7,365 bases of DNA from an uncultured Flavobacteriales bacterium (GCA_905479845.1 CAJQOB010000070.1:1-7365); one strand, 5' to 3'; positions 1-6,894 are shown, counted from the first letter of the stretch. Made by a program: numbers and translations. Notes: a model not told the origin generated them from the letters alone.

Positions 1-2408
1 TAACTCTCCTGTATTCAAGATAGCATCAGTAAATCCAGTTGTTGGTGAAATCGCTGCTGGAAGAATTGCATCAGTCGTTTTTCTGTAGTAATAAGCTACA
101 TCAAAAGTCAATCGACGCTTAAAGAATGAAGCGTTTACTCCTAATTCGATTTCATTTGATTTCTCAGGAACTAAACCTGTATTTCCTTGAACATTACCCA
201 ACAAGAAACTTGAAACTCCTTGATATGGGAAAGAATATCCATTCGTCCAACCATCTTGAACTGCTGATGTTGAATAAACTGTTGACGTTGCATAAGAGAA
301 ACCAGGAGCTTTCGCTACTTGAGCCCATGACAGGCGCAACTTGGCAATATCCATTTTTTTGTTCTTCTTATCCTTGTTGATTAACTCAGAAAAGATGAAA
401 CTCGTAGAAACAGATGGGTAACCGAAGCCGATATCCCCTGCGTTAAAATCCTGCCCAGGAACAATGAATCGAGAGTCGTAATCTTGTCTACCTGTTAATG
501 TTAAGTATAACATTGAGCGATATCCTAAATCAACACTCGCAAAAGCAGAGAGTGATTTATATCTATTTAATTCTCTTGTAGAATTAATTGTGCTCGCATT
601 TGCTAGATTATCAAACCCACTAAATCCGAATCCGTTTCCAACTGTGTATAAATTGTCTGCTGAATATGAAAAGGCATTTATTCCAACTGTATATCGAAGG
701 TCAACCGTCTTCTCATCGTTCAAGTAATCACCTCCTGTTAGCGTTAAATATGCATCTGTTTGTGATACATTGACAAATTGCTCAACTATTTTTCCATTTG
801 GAAAAGCTCTTGAACCAATAGCATAGCTTTGTCTTCTTCTATCTCCAAAATTATCCATCCCTAAGTTAACACCCAGAGTGGCCCATTTAGAGAATTCGTA
901 ACTCGCTTGAATATTTCCAATAATACGATTTACGTTATCGTTGAAAGGGTTGTTAGCAACAGACCAGAATGGGTTGTCATAACCTCCACCTCCACGGTAG
1001 TTTCTTTGTGAACCATCTTCAAACGTATATGCCTCAGTGTTCTCCCATGGCTTATCGAAACCATTTGAATTATCAAATGAAACAGGAGTTCTCAACAATC
1101 CGAGCATAATACCCGAAAGGTTTGATCCTTGCTGAATTCTGCGACCACCTGAATTGATGTAACTAATCGAAGTGTTTAATGCGAGTTTATCGTCAAAGAA
1201 ATTCATTCCAGAAGCAAAATTCACATTTGTTCTTTTGAATGTGTTCAATGGTACAATTCCCGATTCACGAACATCCGATACTGACAAACGATAAGTAGCC
1301 ATTTTATTACCTCCACCTACAGTGAAATTGTTTTTCGCAGTAATTCCTGTGCGGAAAAAATCTCCTAGGTTATCATATGTATTGATGGATGGGTCCGAAG
1401 CATTTGGCTTTAGGATAACAGCACCGTTCTGATCATAAGGATTATCAACACTACTATCATAAGTTAATTCATCAACTGATGGTCCCCAACTTGTCAACCA
1501 ACCCGATGAAGGATCGTAATATTCTGGAGTAAATCCATCGGCGCTATACCAGGCTGTTCCCTGAGCATATTTGCTTTGAAGCTCTGGCAATTTGTTCACC
1601 TGAGAAACAGTGATTGACGAACCTGCATTTGCATAAACAGATCCTTTTTCCATAGCACGTCCTTTTTTAGTCGTGATCAGAATTACACCATTAGCTCCAT
1701 CAATTCCATAAAGAGCTGTTGCAGCCCCACCTTTAAGCACAGACATTGACTCAATATCTTCTGGATTATATCGATACCACGGTTCGAATTACTAACAGAT
1801 TCTGTTGCATTCTCACCACCGAGACCATACGTGTCGTTGTTCACTTTAACACCGTCAATCACGTAGAGTGCTTCGTTATTTCCCGTTAACGAGGCATAAC
1901 CACGAAGGACAACTCTGGATCCTGCTCCGGCAGTACCCGATGAGTTTGTTACATTCGCTCCAGCAACAACACCATTCAAACTATTGGCAATATTCGTCTG
2001 ATTCGTTTTGCGAATATCATCCCCGCTGATTGTCGTTACTGCATAACCAAGTGCTTTTTCATCTCTTTTGATACCTAAAGCAGTCACTACAACACCATCA
2101 ACTTGTTGCACGAGTGGCGTTAAATTAACATTGATTGTAGCTCTACCATCTACTCCGATAGTTTTCACTCCGTACTCAAGTGAAGAGAAAACTAATGAGT
2201 CAGTACCTTGAGCTGAAATAGCGTAGGCTCCTTCGAAATCGGAGTACACTCCTTGACTGGAACCTTTAACCCGAACTTTCACATTAGGGATAGGTTCGCT
2301 TGTTGATTCGTCCGTTACATTCCCCGTAATGTTGACCTGTGAATAGGTGGTCCCACAAAACAAAAGAAATGCAGTAGAGAAAAACAATTTGAATCTTGTT
2401 TTTTGCAT
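1..2408 (-). pseudogene. SusC/RagA-family TonB-linked outer membrane protein, frameshifted, 3' end outside window
   Basis: This encodes an outer-membrane TonB-dependent importer of the SusC/RagA class, which normally works with a SusD lipoprotein to take up glycans or peptides. The start at 2408 gives a signal peptide (residues 1-23, hydrophobic core FFSTAFLLFCG), then a carboxypeptidase-regulatory-like beta domain (about 26-96), the family signature VVVTALGIKRDEKALGY (106-122), and a plug domain with VVLRGYASLTGNNEALYVIDGV-type sequence (166-187). After residue 214 the frame breaks. In the frame offset by one base the protein resumes with NPEDIESMSVLKGG and ALYGIDGANGVILITTKKG, which finish the plug. 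That frame stays free of stops through a beta-barrel region to position 1, about 588 further codons. About 802 residues are visible, and the family is usually near 1,000, so roughly 200 residues lie off the left edge. The family call is firm. Whether the gene is dead or the break is a read error cannot be told here. The substrate is unknown. Confidence 0.93.
1764..1769 (-). other. Frameshift site (apparent one-base deletion) in the SusC-like gene
   Basis: On the coding strand the codons for RGIDI are followed by ATAATCCAG, which reads I-I-Q and soon runs into a stop at 1683-1685. One additional A (ATA AAT CCA) would give the conserved I-N-P-E-D-I-E-S plug sequence and restore the long downstream frame. 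The simplest explanation is loss of one T from a TTT on the plus strand at 1766-1767. The run is short, so it is not a classic homopolymer slippage tract. Confidence 0.85.
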
Positions 2409-2462
2409 TTAATTTGGTTTAAAAAAGTTAAAAAAACGCCGTAGCGTACAAGGGAGTAAGTG

Positions 2463-2492
2463 CGAATATTAACAAAATTTAGCAAAATTCAA
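2463..2492 (-). promoter_or_regulatory. Weak promoter candidate for the SusC-like gene
   Basis: On the minus strand a TTG (2492-2490) lies 18 bases before TAATATTCG (2471-2463), and an overlapping TAAATTTTG (2481-2473) is one base longer than the Bacteroidota -7 consensus TAnnTTTG. Neither is an exact match. The position would leave a 5' leader of about 50-65 bases before the ATG at 2408. This is an inference from motif resemblance only. Confidence 0.22.
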
Positions 2493-2531
2493 TTCTGAGG
2501 TAGGAACCTTTTTTTTTGTTAAATATCACAT

Positions 2532-2551
2532 TTGAACACGATAAAGTTCAA
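2532..2551. repeat. Small dyad TTGAAC-N8-GTTCAA, possible operator
   Basis: Six-base perfect inverted arms, TTGAAC (2532-2537) and GTTCAA (2546-2551), flank an 8-base AT-rich spacer. The size suits a dimeric regulator site. It lies about 125 bases upstream of the SusC-like start and about 380 bases upstream of kbl. In AT-rich DNA a 6+6 dyad can arise by chance, so the regulatory role is a guess. Confidence 0.2.
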
Positions 2552-2877
2552 TTTTGCACCACTTTTCACGGTAAAAAATAACACTCTAAAAAACATCTTC
2601 TAAACGCTCCATTTCAAACTGTAAATCACTGATAATCTTTAACTAATCATAAATATCTATATTCAGGAAAAGGTTTAATTATACGTCAGCTAAATCCGTT
2701 TTTTAGAAGCTTTTTCAAGAGTTCGTTTCTTGGAATCCTAATTACCGATTTTAGTCGTTTATTTATATCACTCTCACCATTAATGCTTAAAAATTCAACA
2801 GAAAACCCAAGGCAAACTCATTTAGAACCGGTCAGATTAAACACCAAATACATCTAAAACGAACGAACTTACTCCAG

Positions 2878-2906
2878 TTGAAAATGATTATTTCTTTATA
2901 CTTTTA
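2878..2906 (+). promoter_or_regulatory. Promoter candidate for kbl
   Basis: TTG (2878-2880) is followed after 18 bases by TACTTTTA (2899-2906), which matches the Bacteroidota -7 element TAnnTTTG at all defined positions except the last. Transcription would begin near 2913, leaving about 15 bases before the ATG at 2928. An imperfect hairpin (about 2906-2913 with 2921-2927, loop TAAAAAA) abuts the start codon, but most of it would be lost from a transcript starting there. Confidence 0.38.
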
Positions 2907-2927
2907 GCCCAACTAAAAAAGTGGGTT

Positions 2928-4118
2928 ATGTACGGAAAAATGAAAGACCATCTTCAGTCTGAGCTGAAGGCAATTGACGAAGCAGGATTGTATAAACGCG
3001 AGCGCATCATCACAACTCCACAAGGGGCGAATGTGCATGTAAGTACGGGAGAAGATGTTGTCATCATGTGTGCAAACAACTACCTTGGATTATCATCTCA
3101 TCCAGATGTAATTCAAGCGGCAAAAGAAACGCTTGACACTCATGGATTTGGTATGTCATCGGTTCGTTTCATTTGTGGAACACAAGACATTCACAAAGAG
3201 TTGGAGGCTAAAATTGCCAAGTTCTACGGAACGGAAGACACAATTTTATATGCTGCAGCCTTTGATGCCAACGGAGGAGTTTTTGAACCACTTTTTACAG
3301 CTGAAGATGCCATTATTTCTGATGAGTTGAACCACGCCTCAATTATTGATGGAGTTCGTTTGTGTAAAGCACAACGTTACCGCTTCAAGCATTCAGATAT
3401 GGCTGATTTGGAAGAGCAATTGAAAGCGGCTCAAGATCAACGCTTCCGTATTATTGTTACCGATGGTGTTTTCTCTATGGATGGTGATATTGCCAAAATG
3501 GATGAAATCTGTGCCCTTGCTGATAAGTACGATGCTCTTGTAATGACGGATGAATGTCACTCTGCTGGATTTATTGGTAAAACAGGTCGTGGTGTTCCAG
3601 AATACTGTGGAGTATCTGATAAAGTTGATATCATCACTGGAACACTGGGTAAAGCACTTGGTGGAGCCATGGGAGGATACACAACTGGTAAGAAAGAAAT
3701 TATCGACATGTTGCGTCAAAAGTCGCGACCATATTTATTCTCAAACTCATTGGCTCCTTCCATCGTTGGAGCAGCAAACAAGGTATTCGATATCTTGAGC
3801 GAATCAACTGAGTTGCGCGATCGATTGGAAGAAAACACGAAGTATTTCAAAGATGCGATCATCGAAGCTGGATTTGATATCAAACCTGGGAACTCACCGA
3901 TTGTTCCAATCATGCTCTACGATGCAGCGCTGTCTCAAAAATTCGCAGATTTATTGTTGCAAGAAGGTGTTTATGCCATTGGTTTCTTCTACCCTGTAGT
4001 TGGAAAAGGAGCGGCTCGAATTCGTACACAGATTTCAGCGGCACACACAAAAGCAGATTTAGACAAAGCGATAGCGGCATTCATCAAGGTTGGAAAAGAA
4101 CTTGACGTAATTAAGTAA
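2928..4118 (+). CDS. kbl: Glycine C-acetyltransferase (2-amino-3-ketobutyrate CoA ligase)
   Basis: This cytosolic, PLP-dependent alpha-oxoamine synthase interconverts 2-amino-3-oxobutanoate plus CoA with glycine plus acetyl-CoA. It is the second step of threonine breakdown after threonine dehydrogenase. The 396 residues match the usual length (the E. coli enzyme is 398) and align collinearly with it as I recall that sequence. Shared blocks include CANNYLGL (53-60), SVRFICGTQD, LNHASIIDGVRLCKA, TDGVFSMDG, RPYLFSNSLAP and GFFYPVV...ARIRTQ.SAAHT. The PLP-binding lysine is Lys242 in TGTLGKALGG. Asp208 and His211, in the segment TDECH, occupy the cofactor-contacting positions (DDSH in E. coli). 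The specific block matches favour Kbl over the related serine palmitoyltransferase or 8-amino-7-oxononanoate synthase. No tdh gene is visible nearby. The next gene begins one base after the stop, so the two are probably co-transcribed. Confidence 0.96.
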   Translation: MYGKMKDHLQSELKAIDEAGLYKRERIITTPQGANVHVSTGEDVVIMCANNYLGLSSHPDVIQAAKETLDTHGFGMSSVRFICGTQDIHKELEAKIAKFYGTEDTILYAAAFDANGGVFEPLFTAEDAIISDELNHASIIDGVRLCKAQRYRFKHSDMADLEEQLKAAQDQRFRIIVTDGVFSMDGDIAKMDEICALADKYDALVMTDECHSAGFIGKTGRGVPEYCGVSDKVDIITGTLGKALGGAMGGYTTGKKEIIDMLRQKSRPYLFSNSLAPSIVGAANKVFDILSESTELRDRLEENTKYFKDAIIEAGFDIKPGNSPIVPIMLYDAALSQKFADLLLQEGVYAIGFFYPVVGKGAARIRTQISAAHTKADLDKAIAAFIKVGKELDVIK

Positions 4119-4119
4119 G

Positions 4120-4626
4120 ATGATTTCGCGCGGCCTTCCTCATGAAATTGATGCGATTATTGCGCTCACTCAGCGTTGTGGTAAACACATGCGTGAGAAT
4201 GGAATTGATCAGTGGGATGAAAATTATCCCGATTATTCGAGCATTGAACGTGATTTAAAAACAGAGACCTTATTTACTTTCCGAGAGGGCGATATCCTTC
4301 TCGGAATAGTTGTGTTGAATGAAACACAAGACGAGGAATACGGAGAAATTAATTGGTCTACAACAGAAAGCGACAGAAACCTTGTTGTGCATCGTCTCGC
4401 AGTTGACCCTGTTCATCAAGGAAAAGGGATTGCAAGAAAGATCATGGATTTCGCCGAAAATTTCGCGCGTGAACAGCAATACGATTCAATTCGATTGGAT
4501 ACCTTTAGTCAAAACCCTAGAAATCAACGATTCTACACCAATCGAGGATATACTGATCTCGGGCCAGTTTATTTGAAATACAAGAAGGAGCACCCGTATT
4601 TTTGCTACGAGTTGCTTCTAAAATAG
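4120..4626 (+). CDS. GNAT-family N-acetyltransferase
   Basis: This is a 168-residue single-domain acetyltransferase expected to move an acetyl group from acetyl-CoA to an amine; the substrate is unknown. The acetyl-CoA pyrophosphate-binding motif A is clear: VVHRLAVDPVHQGKGIARKI (89-108), with the Q-x-x-G-x-A core at residues 100-105. Motif B follows as RLDTFSQNPRNQRFYTNRGY (125-144), in which the FY and GY pairs are typical. The N-terminal GIDQWDENYP (28-37) is common in one subgroup of bacterial GNATs. The ATG lies one base after the kbl stop, so the gene is most likely translated from the kbl message. kbl makes or uses acetyl-CoA, but a functional link would be speculation. There is no signal peptide or membrane segment. 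Confidence 0.9.
   Translation: MISRGLPHEIDAIIALTQRCGKHMRENGIDQWDENYPDYSSIERDLKTETLFTFREGDILLGIVVLNETQDEEYGEINWSTTESDRNLVVHRLAVDPVHQGKGIARKIMDFAENFAREQQYDSIRLDTFSQNPRNQRFYTNRGYTDLGPVYLKYKKEHPYFCYELLLK
4572..4604 (+). promoter_or_regulatory. Consensus-like Bacteroidota promoter inside the end of the GNAT gene
   Basis: TTTG (4572-4575) and TATTTTTG (4597-4604) lie 21 bases apart. The second is an exact match to the Bacteroidota -7 consensus TAnnTTTG, and the first to its -33 element. It would start transcription near 4611 and give the alkD-like gene a leader of about 79 bases. It lies within codons of the GNAT gene, so it may be a chance match. It would explain separate expression of the alkD pair despite the short 63-base gap. 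Confidence 0.35.
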
Positions 4627-4689
4627 ACCGTGCTAAGCGAGCAAAAAAGACTGAGTAAACCGAATAAATAGTTTATCGAAAGAATAGAA

Positions 4690-5373
4690 ATGGCAGATTC
4701 CTCTATCACTCAATTGATGGACTTACTTCACGGTGAGATGAAAAAACATGCGAACCCATCCAAGGCGGTGAACATGGTAAAATACCTCAAAAATCAATTC
4801 AAGTGCTACGGAATCAAAACGCCTATTCGCAATGAAATTCAGAAAGTTTGGTTCAAACAGGTAAAGGAGGCGAATATCAATCATTGGGATCTATCGTACA
4901 ATTTATGGGCACAAGATCAGCGAGAGTATCAGTACGTCGCGATTGATTACCTTAAGAAAACGCCTGCAAAATTGATCAACATTGAGGATGACAAACTTTT
5001 GGAGGAAATCATCACAACGAAGTCTTGGTGGGACTCTGTGGATTTAATTGCTTCGAATTACGTTGGAAAATACTTCCTGAAATTCCCCGAACAAATTGAA
5101 CCTGTAATTGGTCGTTGGAGAAAGAGCGACAATATGTGGTTGAATCGTACCTGCTTGATTTTTCAATTGAAACACAAGGAAAAACTGGACTTTGAATTGC
5201 TGATAGGCCTAATTGAAGAATTCAAATCGAATCAAGAATTTTTCATTCAAAAAGCAATTGGTTGGAGCTTGTTGCGTCAGCATTCGAAATTTGATCCTGA
5301 GCAGGTTAAAACTTATCTAAAAACTGCTGGATTGAAAGGTTTGGCGTTGAGAGAAGCGAGTAAATATTTGTAA
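4690..5373 (+). CDS. AlkD-like DNA alkylation repair protein (HEAT-like repeat glycosylase)
   Basis: This is a 227-residue member of the DNA alkylation repair family typified by Bacillus cereus AlkD, a cytosolic all-helical HEAT-like repeat DNA glycosylase that removes positively charged alkylated bases (3-methyladenine, 7-methylguanine) without flipping the base. The family opening NQFKCYGIKTPIR (35-47) is present. The residues known to be important in AlkD (Trp109, Asp113, Arg148, Trp187) have evident counterparts: Trp114 and Asp118 in SWWDSVD, Arg153 in NMWLNRT, and Trp192 in KAIGWSL. An active enzyme is therefore likely. The length is close to AlkD (237). The ATG at 4690 follows an A-rich stretch with no Shine-Dalgarno site, normal for this phylum. 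The next gene begins two bases after the stop, implying co-transcription and probably coupled translation. The exact lesion preference is inferred from the family. Confidence 0.92.
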   Translation: MADSSITQLMDLLHGEMKKHANPSKAVNMVKYLKNQFKCYGIKTPIRNEIQKVWFKQVKEANINHWDLSYNLWAQDQREYQYVAIDYLKKTPAKLINIEDDKLLEEIITTKSWWDSVDLIASNYVGKYFLKFPEQIEPVIGRWRKSDNMWLNRTCLIFQLKHKEKLDFELLIGLIEEFKSNQEFFIQKAIGWSLLRQHSKFDPEQVKTYLKTAGLKGLALREASKYL

Positions 5374-5375
5374 GA

Positions 5376-6011
5376 ATGAGAACCATTTACAAAATCATTC
5401 CATATGAGAAATTGAAGTTGGAGACCTCACTTCCAAAGGATGAACTATTAAAACGTCTTGCCAACAATATTGAACCAGGACGCGCCAGTCGGAATTGGTT
5501 TACAGGAAAAAGTTCATCAAGCAAGTATTTCGAAGGGTCTTTGCACGAAAATGGTTTCAATATCCATCGTATCATAGGCTATCGCAATAGTTTCCTCCCA
5601 GAGATAAGTGGAGAATTTGACTACCTGAGATTCGGAATCACGTTGAACTTAAAACTAAAGCTGAACCCAATCGCTCTATTAATTGGAGCGATCTGGTTTG
5701 CGGGAGTTATTGCGACTTGCATCATAACCATTGCATCTAACTTTAGGGCATCTAATGATGACTTTGTGTTTGCCCCATTATTGATGTTTGGTTTCGGGTC
5801 ATTATTGTTTGTTCTTGGATTCAAGTTTGAAAGTATCAAGGCTCGGAAGTACCTAAAGCAATTACTGGAAGCTTCAGAGGCCCAGGATTTTCTCTCTGAA
5901 CGTTGCAAGTATGGAGCTTGCGTTGTGTACGTCGATTTCAATAATTTGATGCAAGTCGATTATGGTTTATACTTTGTCTGGACAAACGAAGCTGGTTCAA
6001 TGAAGAAGTAA
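5376..6011 (+). CDS. Unrecognised membrane protein with two predicted transmembrane helices
   Basis: This 211-residue protein has no family I can name with confidence. It has a soluble N-terminal part (1-96) with a short beta-rich stretch around SSKYFEGSLHENGFNIHRI (47-65) and IIGYRNSFLPEISGEFD (66-82). Two hydrophobic helices follow, at about 97-120 (NPIALLIGAIWFAGVIATC) and 130-149 (FVFAPLLMFGFGSLLFVLGF), joined by a short polar loop. A soluble tail of about 60 residues completes it. There is no signal peptide, so it is probably an inner-membrane protein with both ends on the same side. The R-x-I-x-YRNSFLP pattern resembles hypothetical proteins I associate with Bacteroidota, but I cannot attach a function. 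The ATG is two bases after the alkD-like stop, so it is almost certainly in the same transcript. That adjacency is the only functional hint. Confidence 0.85.
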   Translation: MRTIYKIIPYEKLKLETSLPKDELLKRLANNIEPGRASRNWFTGKSSSSKYFEGSLHENGFNIHRIIGYRNSFLPEISGEFDYLRFGITLNLKLKLNPIALLIGAIWFAGVIATCIITIASNFRASNDDFVFAPLLMFGFGSLLFVLGFKFESIKARKYLKQLLEASEAQDFLSERCKYGACVVYVDFNNLMQVDYGLYFVWTNEAGSMKK

Positions 6012-6077
6012 TTTACGCATGAAGTAAGGCGACGGACTGTGGATACCCTTTGATGGATCATTTGCTTTCTGCAGGCC

Positions 6078-6239
6078 GTTCAATGCTGTCTTTATATTTT
6101 CTTGAACTGGTCGGCCAATTTATTCCTCATTTTTCATTCCTGACAAGACTATATAAACTGCTGCGTAGGTCTTGCATGAATGAACTCTGCGTTATCTCAT
6201 CTGCCTAAAAACAAGAAAATATAAAGACAGCAACTGAAC
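6078..6239. repeat. Long inverted repeat with folded centre, MITE-like or structured-RNA element
   Basis: Two perfect 21-base inverted arms lie at 6084-6104 and 6212-6232 (the right arm begins CAAGAAAATATAAAG), separated by 107 bases. A small mismatch then leads to a further 5-base pairing, GTTCA (6078-6082) with TGAAC (6235-6239). The centre also folds: TTCATTC (6133-6139) pairs with GAATGAA (6178-6184), and inside it CAAGAC (6144-6149) pairs with GTCTTG (6169-6174). The whole segment is thus a nested palindrome of about 160 bases. It encodes no transposase. Long terminal inverted repeats around a short non-coding core suit a miniature inverted-repeat transposable element; a structured RNA or a palindromic intergenic repeat are alternatives. 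No clear target-site duplication is visible. The right arm overlaps the start of the coding remnant at 6209-6394. Confidence 0.7.
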
Positions 6240-6394
6240 AGAGCCATTATGACGCAACGGAGCGATTATTCCAACAGTTATTCGAAGCCCAATACAAATT
6301 TGAACTTAACGCCAATCATTCAGATCCACAGGTATCAGTTATTATATCCGTAATAGATGAATTACTGGAGAAGATCCTTGAATATTCGGACTAA
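6209..6394 (+). pseudogene. Start-less coding remnant of about 61 codons
   Basis: A frame open from just after the TAA at 6206-6208 to the tandem stops at 6392 (TAATGA) has protein-like sequence, including HYDATERLFQQLFEAQYKF, then a predicted helix ending VIDELLEKILEYSD. It contains no ATG, GTG or TTG codon, so it cannot be translated as a normal gene. It looks like the 3' end of a small gene whose 5' part was replaced or displaced by the inverted repeat, whose right arm forms its first codons. An intrinsic terminator 17 bases after the stop fits a genuine former gene end. I do not recognise the family. Chance openness of 61 codons in AT-rich DNA cannot be excluded. Confidence 0.35.
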
Positions 6395-6410
6395 TGAGAA
6401 GTTCGATTGG

Positions 6411-6450
6411 AAAGCGAGCATACTGATTTCACGGTTATGTTCGCTTTTTT
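6411..6450 (+). terminator. Intrinsic (rho-independent) terminator
   Basis: A nine-pair stem, GCGAGCATA (6414-6422) with TATGTTCGC (6436-6444) including one G-U pair, closes a 13-base loop and is followed directly by six Ts (6445-6450). Three As before the stem can pair with the first Ts. It ends transcripts from the left: either the alkD/membrane-protein unit or the former gene represented by the remnant that stops at 6394. On the minus strand it has only a poor T tract. Confidence 0.8.
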
Positions 6451-6478
6451 GGATATTCTTCAGAAACGGCGTAATTTG
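6449..6478 (+). promoter_or_regulatory. Promoter candidate for the T9SS sorting-domain protein
   Basis: TTG (6449-6451) is followed after 20 bases by TAATTTG (6472-6478), the Bacteroidota -7 element with one spacer base missing. It lies directly after the terminator, and transcription from about 6485 would leave roughly 20 bases before the ATG at 6505. The placement is good but the match is imperfect. Confidence 0.28.
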
Positions 6479-6504
6479 ATGGTCGTAATTCCAAATCACC
6501 CAAT

Positions 6505-6891
6505 ATGAGTATCAAATACCTTGTTCTGTTTACTTTATTTATGTTTCAATTCAGTGGAACTGCTCAAGAAAAAATCCCTCTTGAGGAACTCGTATTTTAT
6601 GATGGTGTTCAAGTATATCCAAACCCGGCCACAGATCACATTACGATTTCATACGGATTTGTAGAATCTGATCTCGTAGGAGGTCCTGAACAGTTATGGA
6701 TTGATTTCGAAAACAAAGGGCTTGTCGATATACTATCAAGTGATGGCAAGAGTATCCTCCAAAATTTTCAATTAAGCAAGGAGCACCATTCCACTGATAT
6801 TCCAATTCATGAATTAACCAACGGAGTGTATTTCGTAGTCATTCGACTGGATGATGAAGAACCAATGATTCAGAAAGTAGTCAAGTTGTAA
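6505..6891 (+). CDS. Small secreted protein consisting almost only of a T9SS type A sorting domain
   Basis: The 128-residue product begins with a Sec signal peptide (1-20, core YLVLFTLFMFQF, cleavage likely near GTA-QE). After only about 14 residues it enters a C-terminal sorting domain of the type IX secretion system (Por secretion domain). Visible landmarks are VQVYPNPATDHITI (35-48), VDILSSDGKSI (74-84), IHELTNGVYFVVIR (101-114) and the terminal IQKVVKL (122-128). This domain normally directs cargo across the outer membrane and is removed or anchored there. Residues 51-71 (FVESDLVGGPEQLWIDFENK region) form an acidic insertion between the first strands that is longer than usual. There is no room for a separate cargo domain. 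It could be a minimal secreted or surface protein or the remains of a larger cargo gene. It meets the opposite-strand gene tail to tail with a three-base gap. Confidence 0.85.
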   Translation: MSIKYLVLFTLFMFQFSGTAQEKIPLEELVFYDGVQVYPNPATDHITISYGFVESDLVGGPEQLWIDFENKGLVDILSSDGKSILQNFQLSKEHHSTDIPIHELTNGVYFVVIRLDDEEPMIQKVVKL

Positions 6892-6894
6892 GAC

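Larger units (their letters stand above)
2409..2927. other. Divergent intergenic region between the SusC-like gene and kbl
   Basis: This AT-rich stretch separates two divergently transcribed genes and must contain both promoters. I see no convincing reading frame in it on either strand, no tRNA-like fold and no terminator. It holds a nine-T run at 2509-2517, a small dyad at 2532-2551 and the two promoter candidates listed separately. The segment from about 2600 to 2870 shows nothing I can interpret. Confidence 0.6.
6012..6504. other. Gene-poor region with a palindromic element, coding remnant and terminator
   Basis: No intact gene with a normal start is convincing in this 493-base gap. From left to right it has about 65 bases with nothing I recognise (6012-6077), a long inverted repeat (about 6078-6239), an open frame without a start codon (6209-6394), an intrinsic terminator (6411-6450) and a promoter-like site for the next gene (6449-6478). 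No terminator is visible directly after the membrane protein gene, so its transcript may run to the one at 6411. Confidence 0.7.

Noticed and set aside
126..380. 84-codon plus-strand open frame
   Set aside because: It lies antisense to the barrel region of the SusC-like gene, whose conserved minus-strand frame is clearly the coding one.
2906..2927. Hairpin abutting the kbl start as a riboswitch or attenuator
   Set aside because: The stem is short and has a bulge, and the likely transcription start falls within it, so it would not be complete in the mRNA.
3393..3719. 108-codon minus-strand open frame, with other overlapping frames within 3133-3913
   Set aside because: All lie over kbl, which is unmistakable; these are by-products of its codon use.
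4270..4576. Open frames on both strands within the GNAT gene
   Set aside because: They overlap the conserved acetyl-CoA-binding motif in another frame and show no protein-like features of their own.
5387..5941. Two minus-strand frames of 62 and 106 codons opposite the membrane protein gene
   Set aside because: The plus-strand frame has two clean transmembrane helices and tight operon spacing; the antisense frames have no supporting context.
6083..6208. 41-codon plus-strand ORF spanning the left arm and core of the inverted repeat
   Set aside because: It is built from the palindromic element itself, has no separate start signal, and repeat sequence commonly yields such short frames; I treat it as spurious.
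6078..6239. CRISPR array or tRNA-like structure
   Set aside because: There is only one inverted pair, no regularly spaced direct repeats, and no cloverleaf with a tRNA-type T-loop.
6249..6353. Short ATG-initiated frame over the coding remnant
   Set aside because: Its product is low in hydrophobic patterning and ends early; the neighbouring start-less frame looks much more protein-like.
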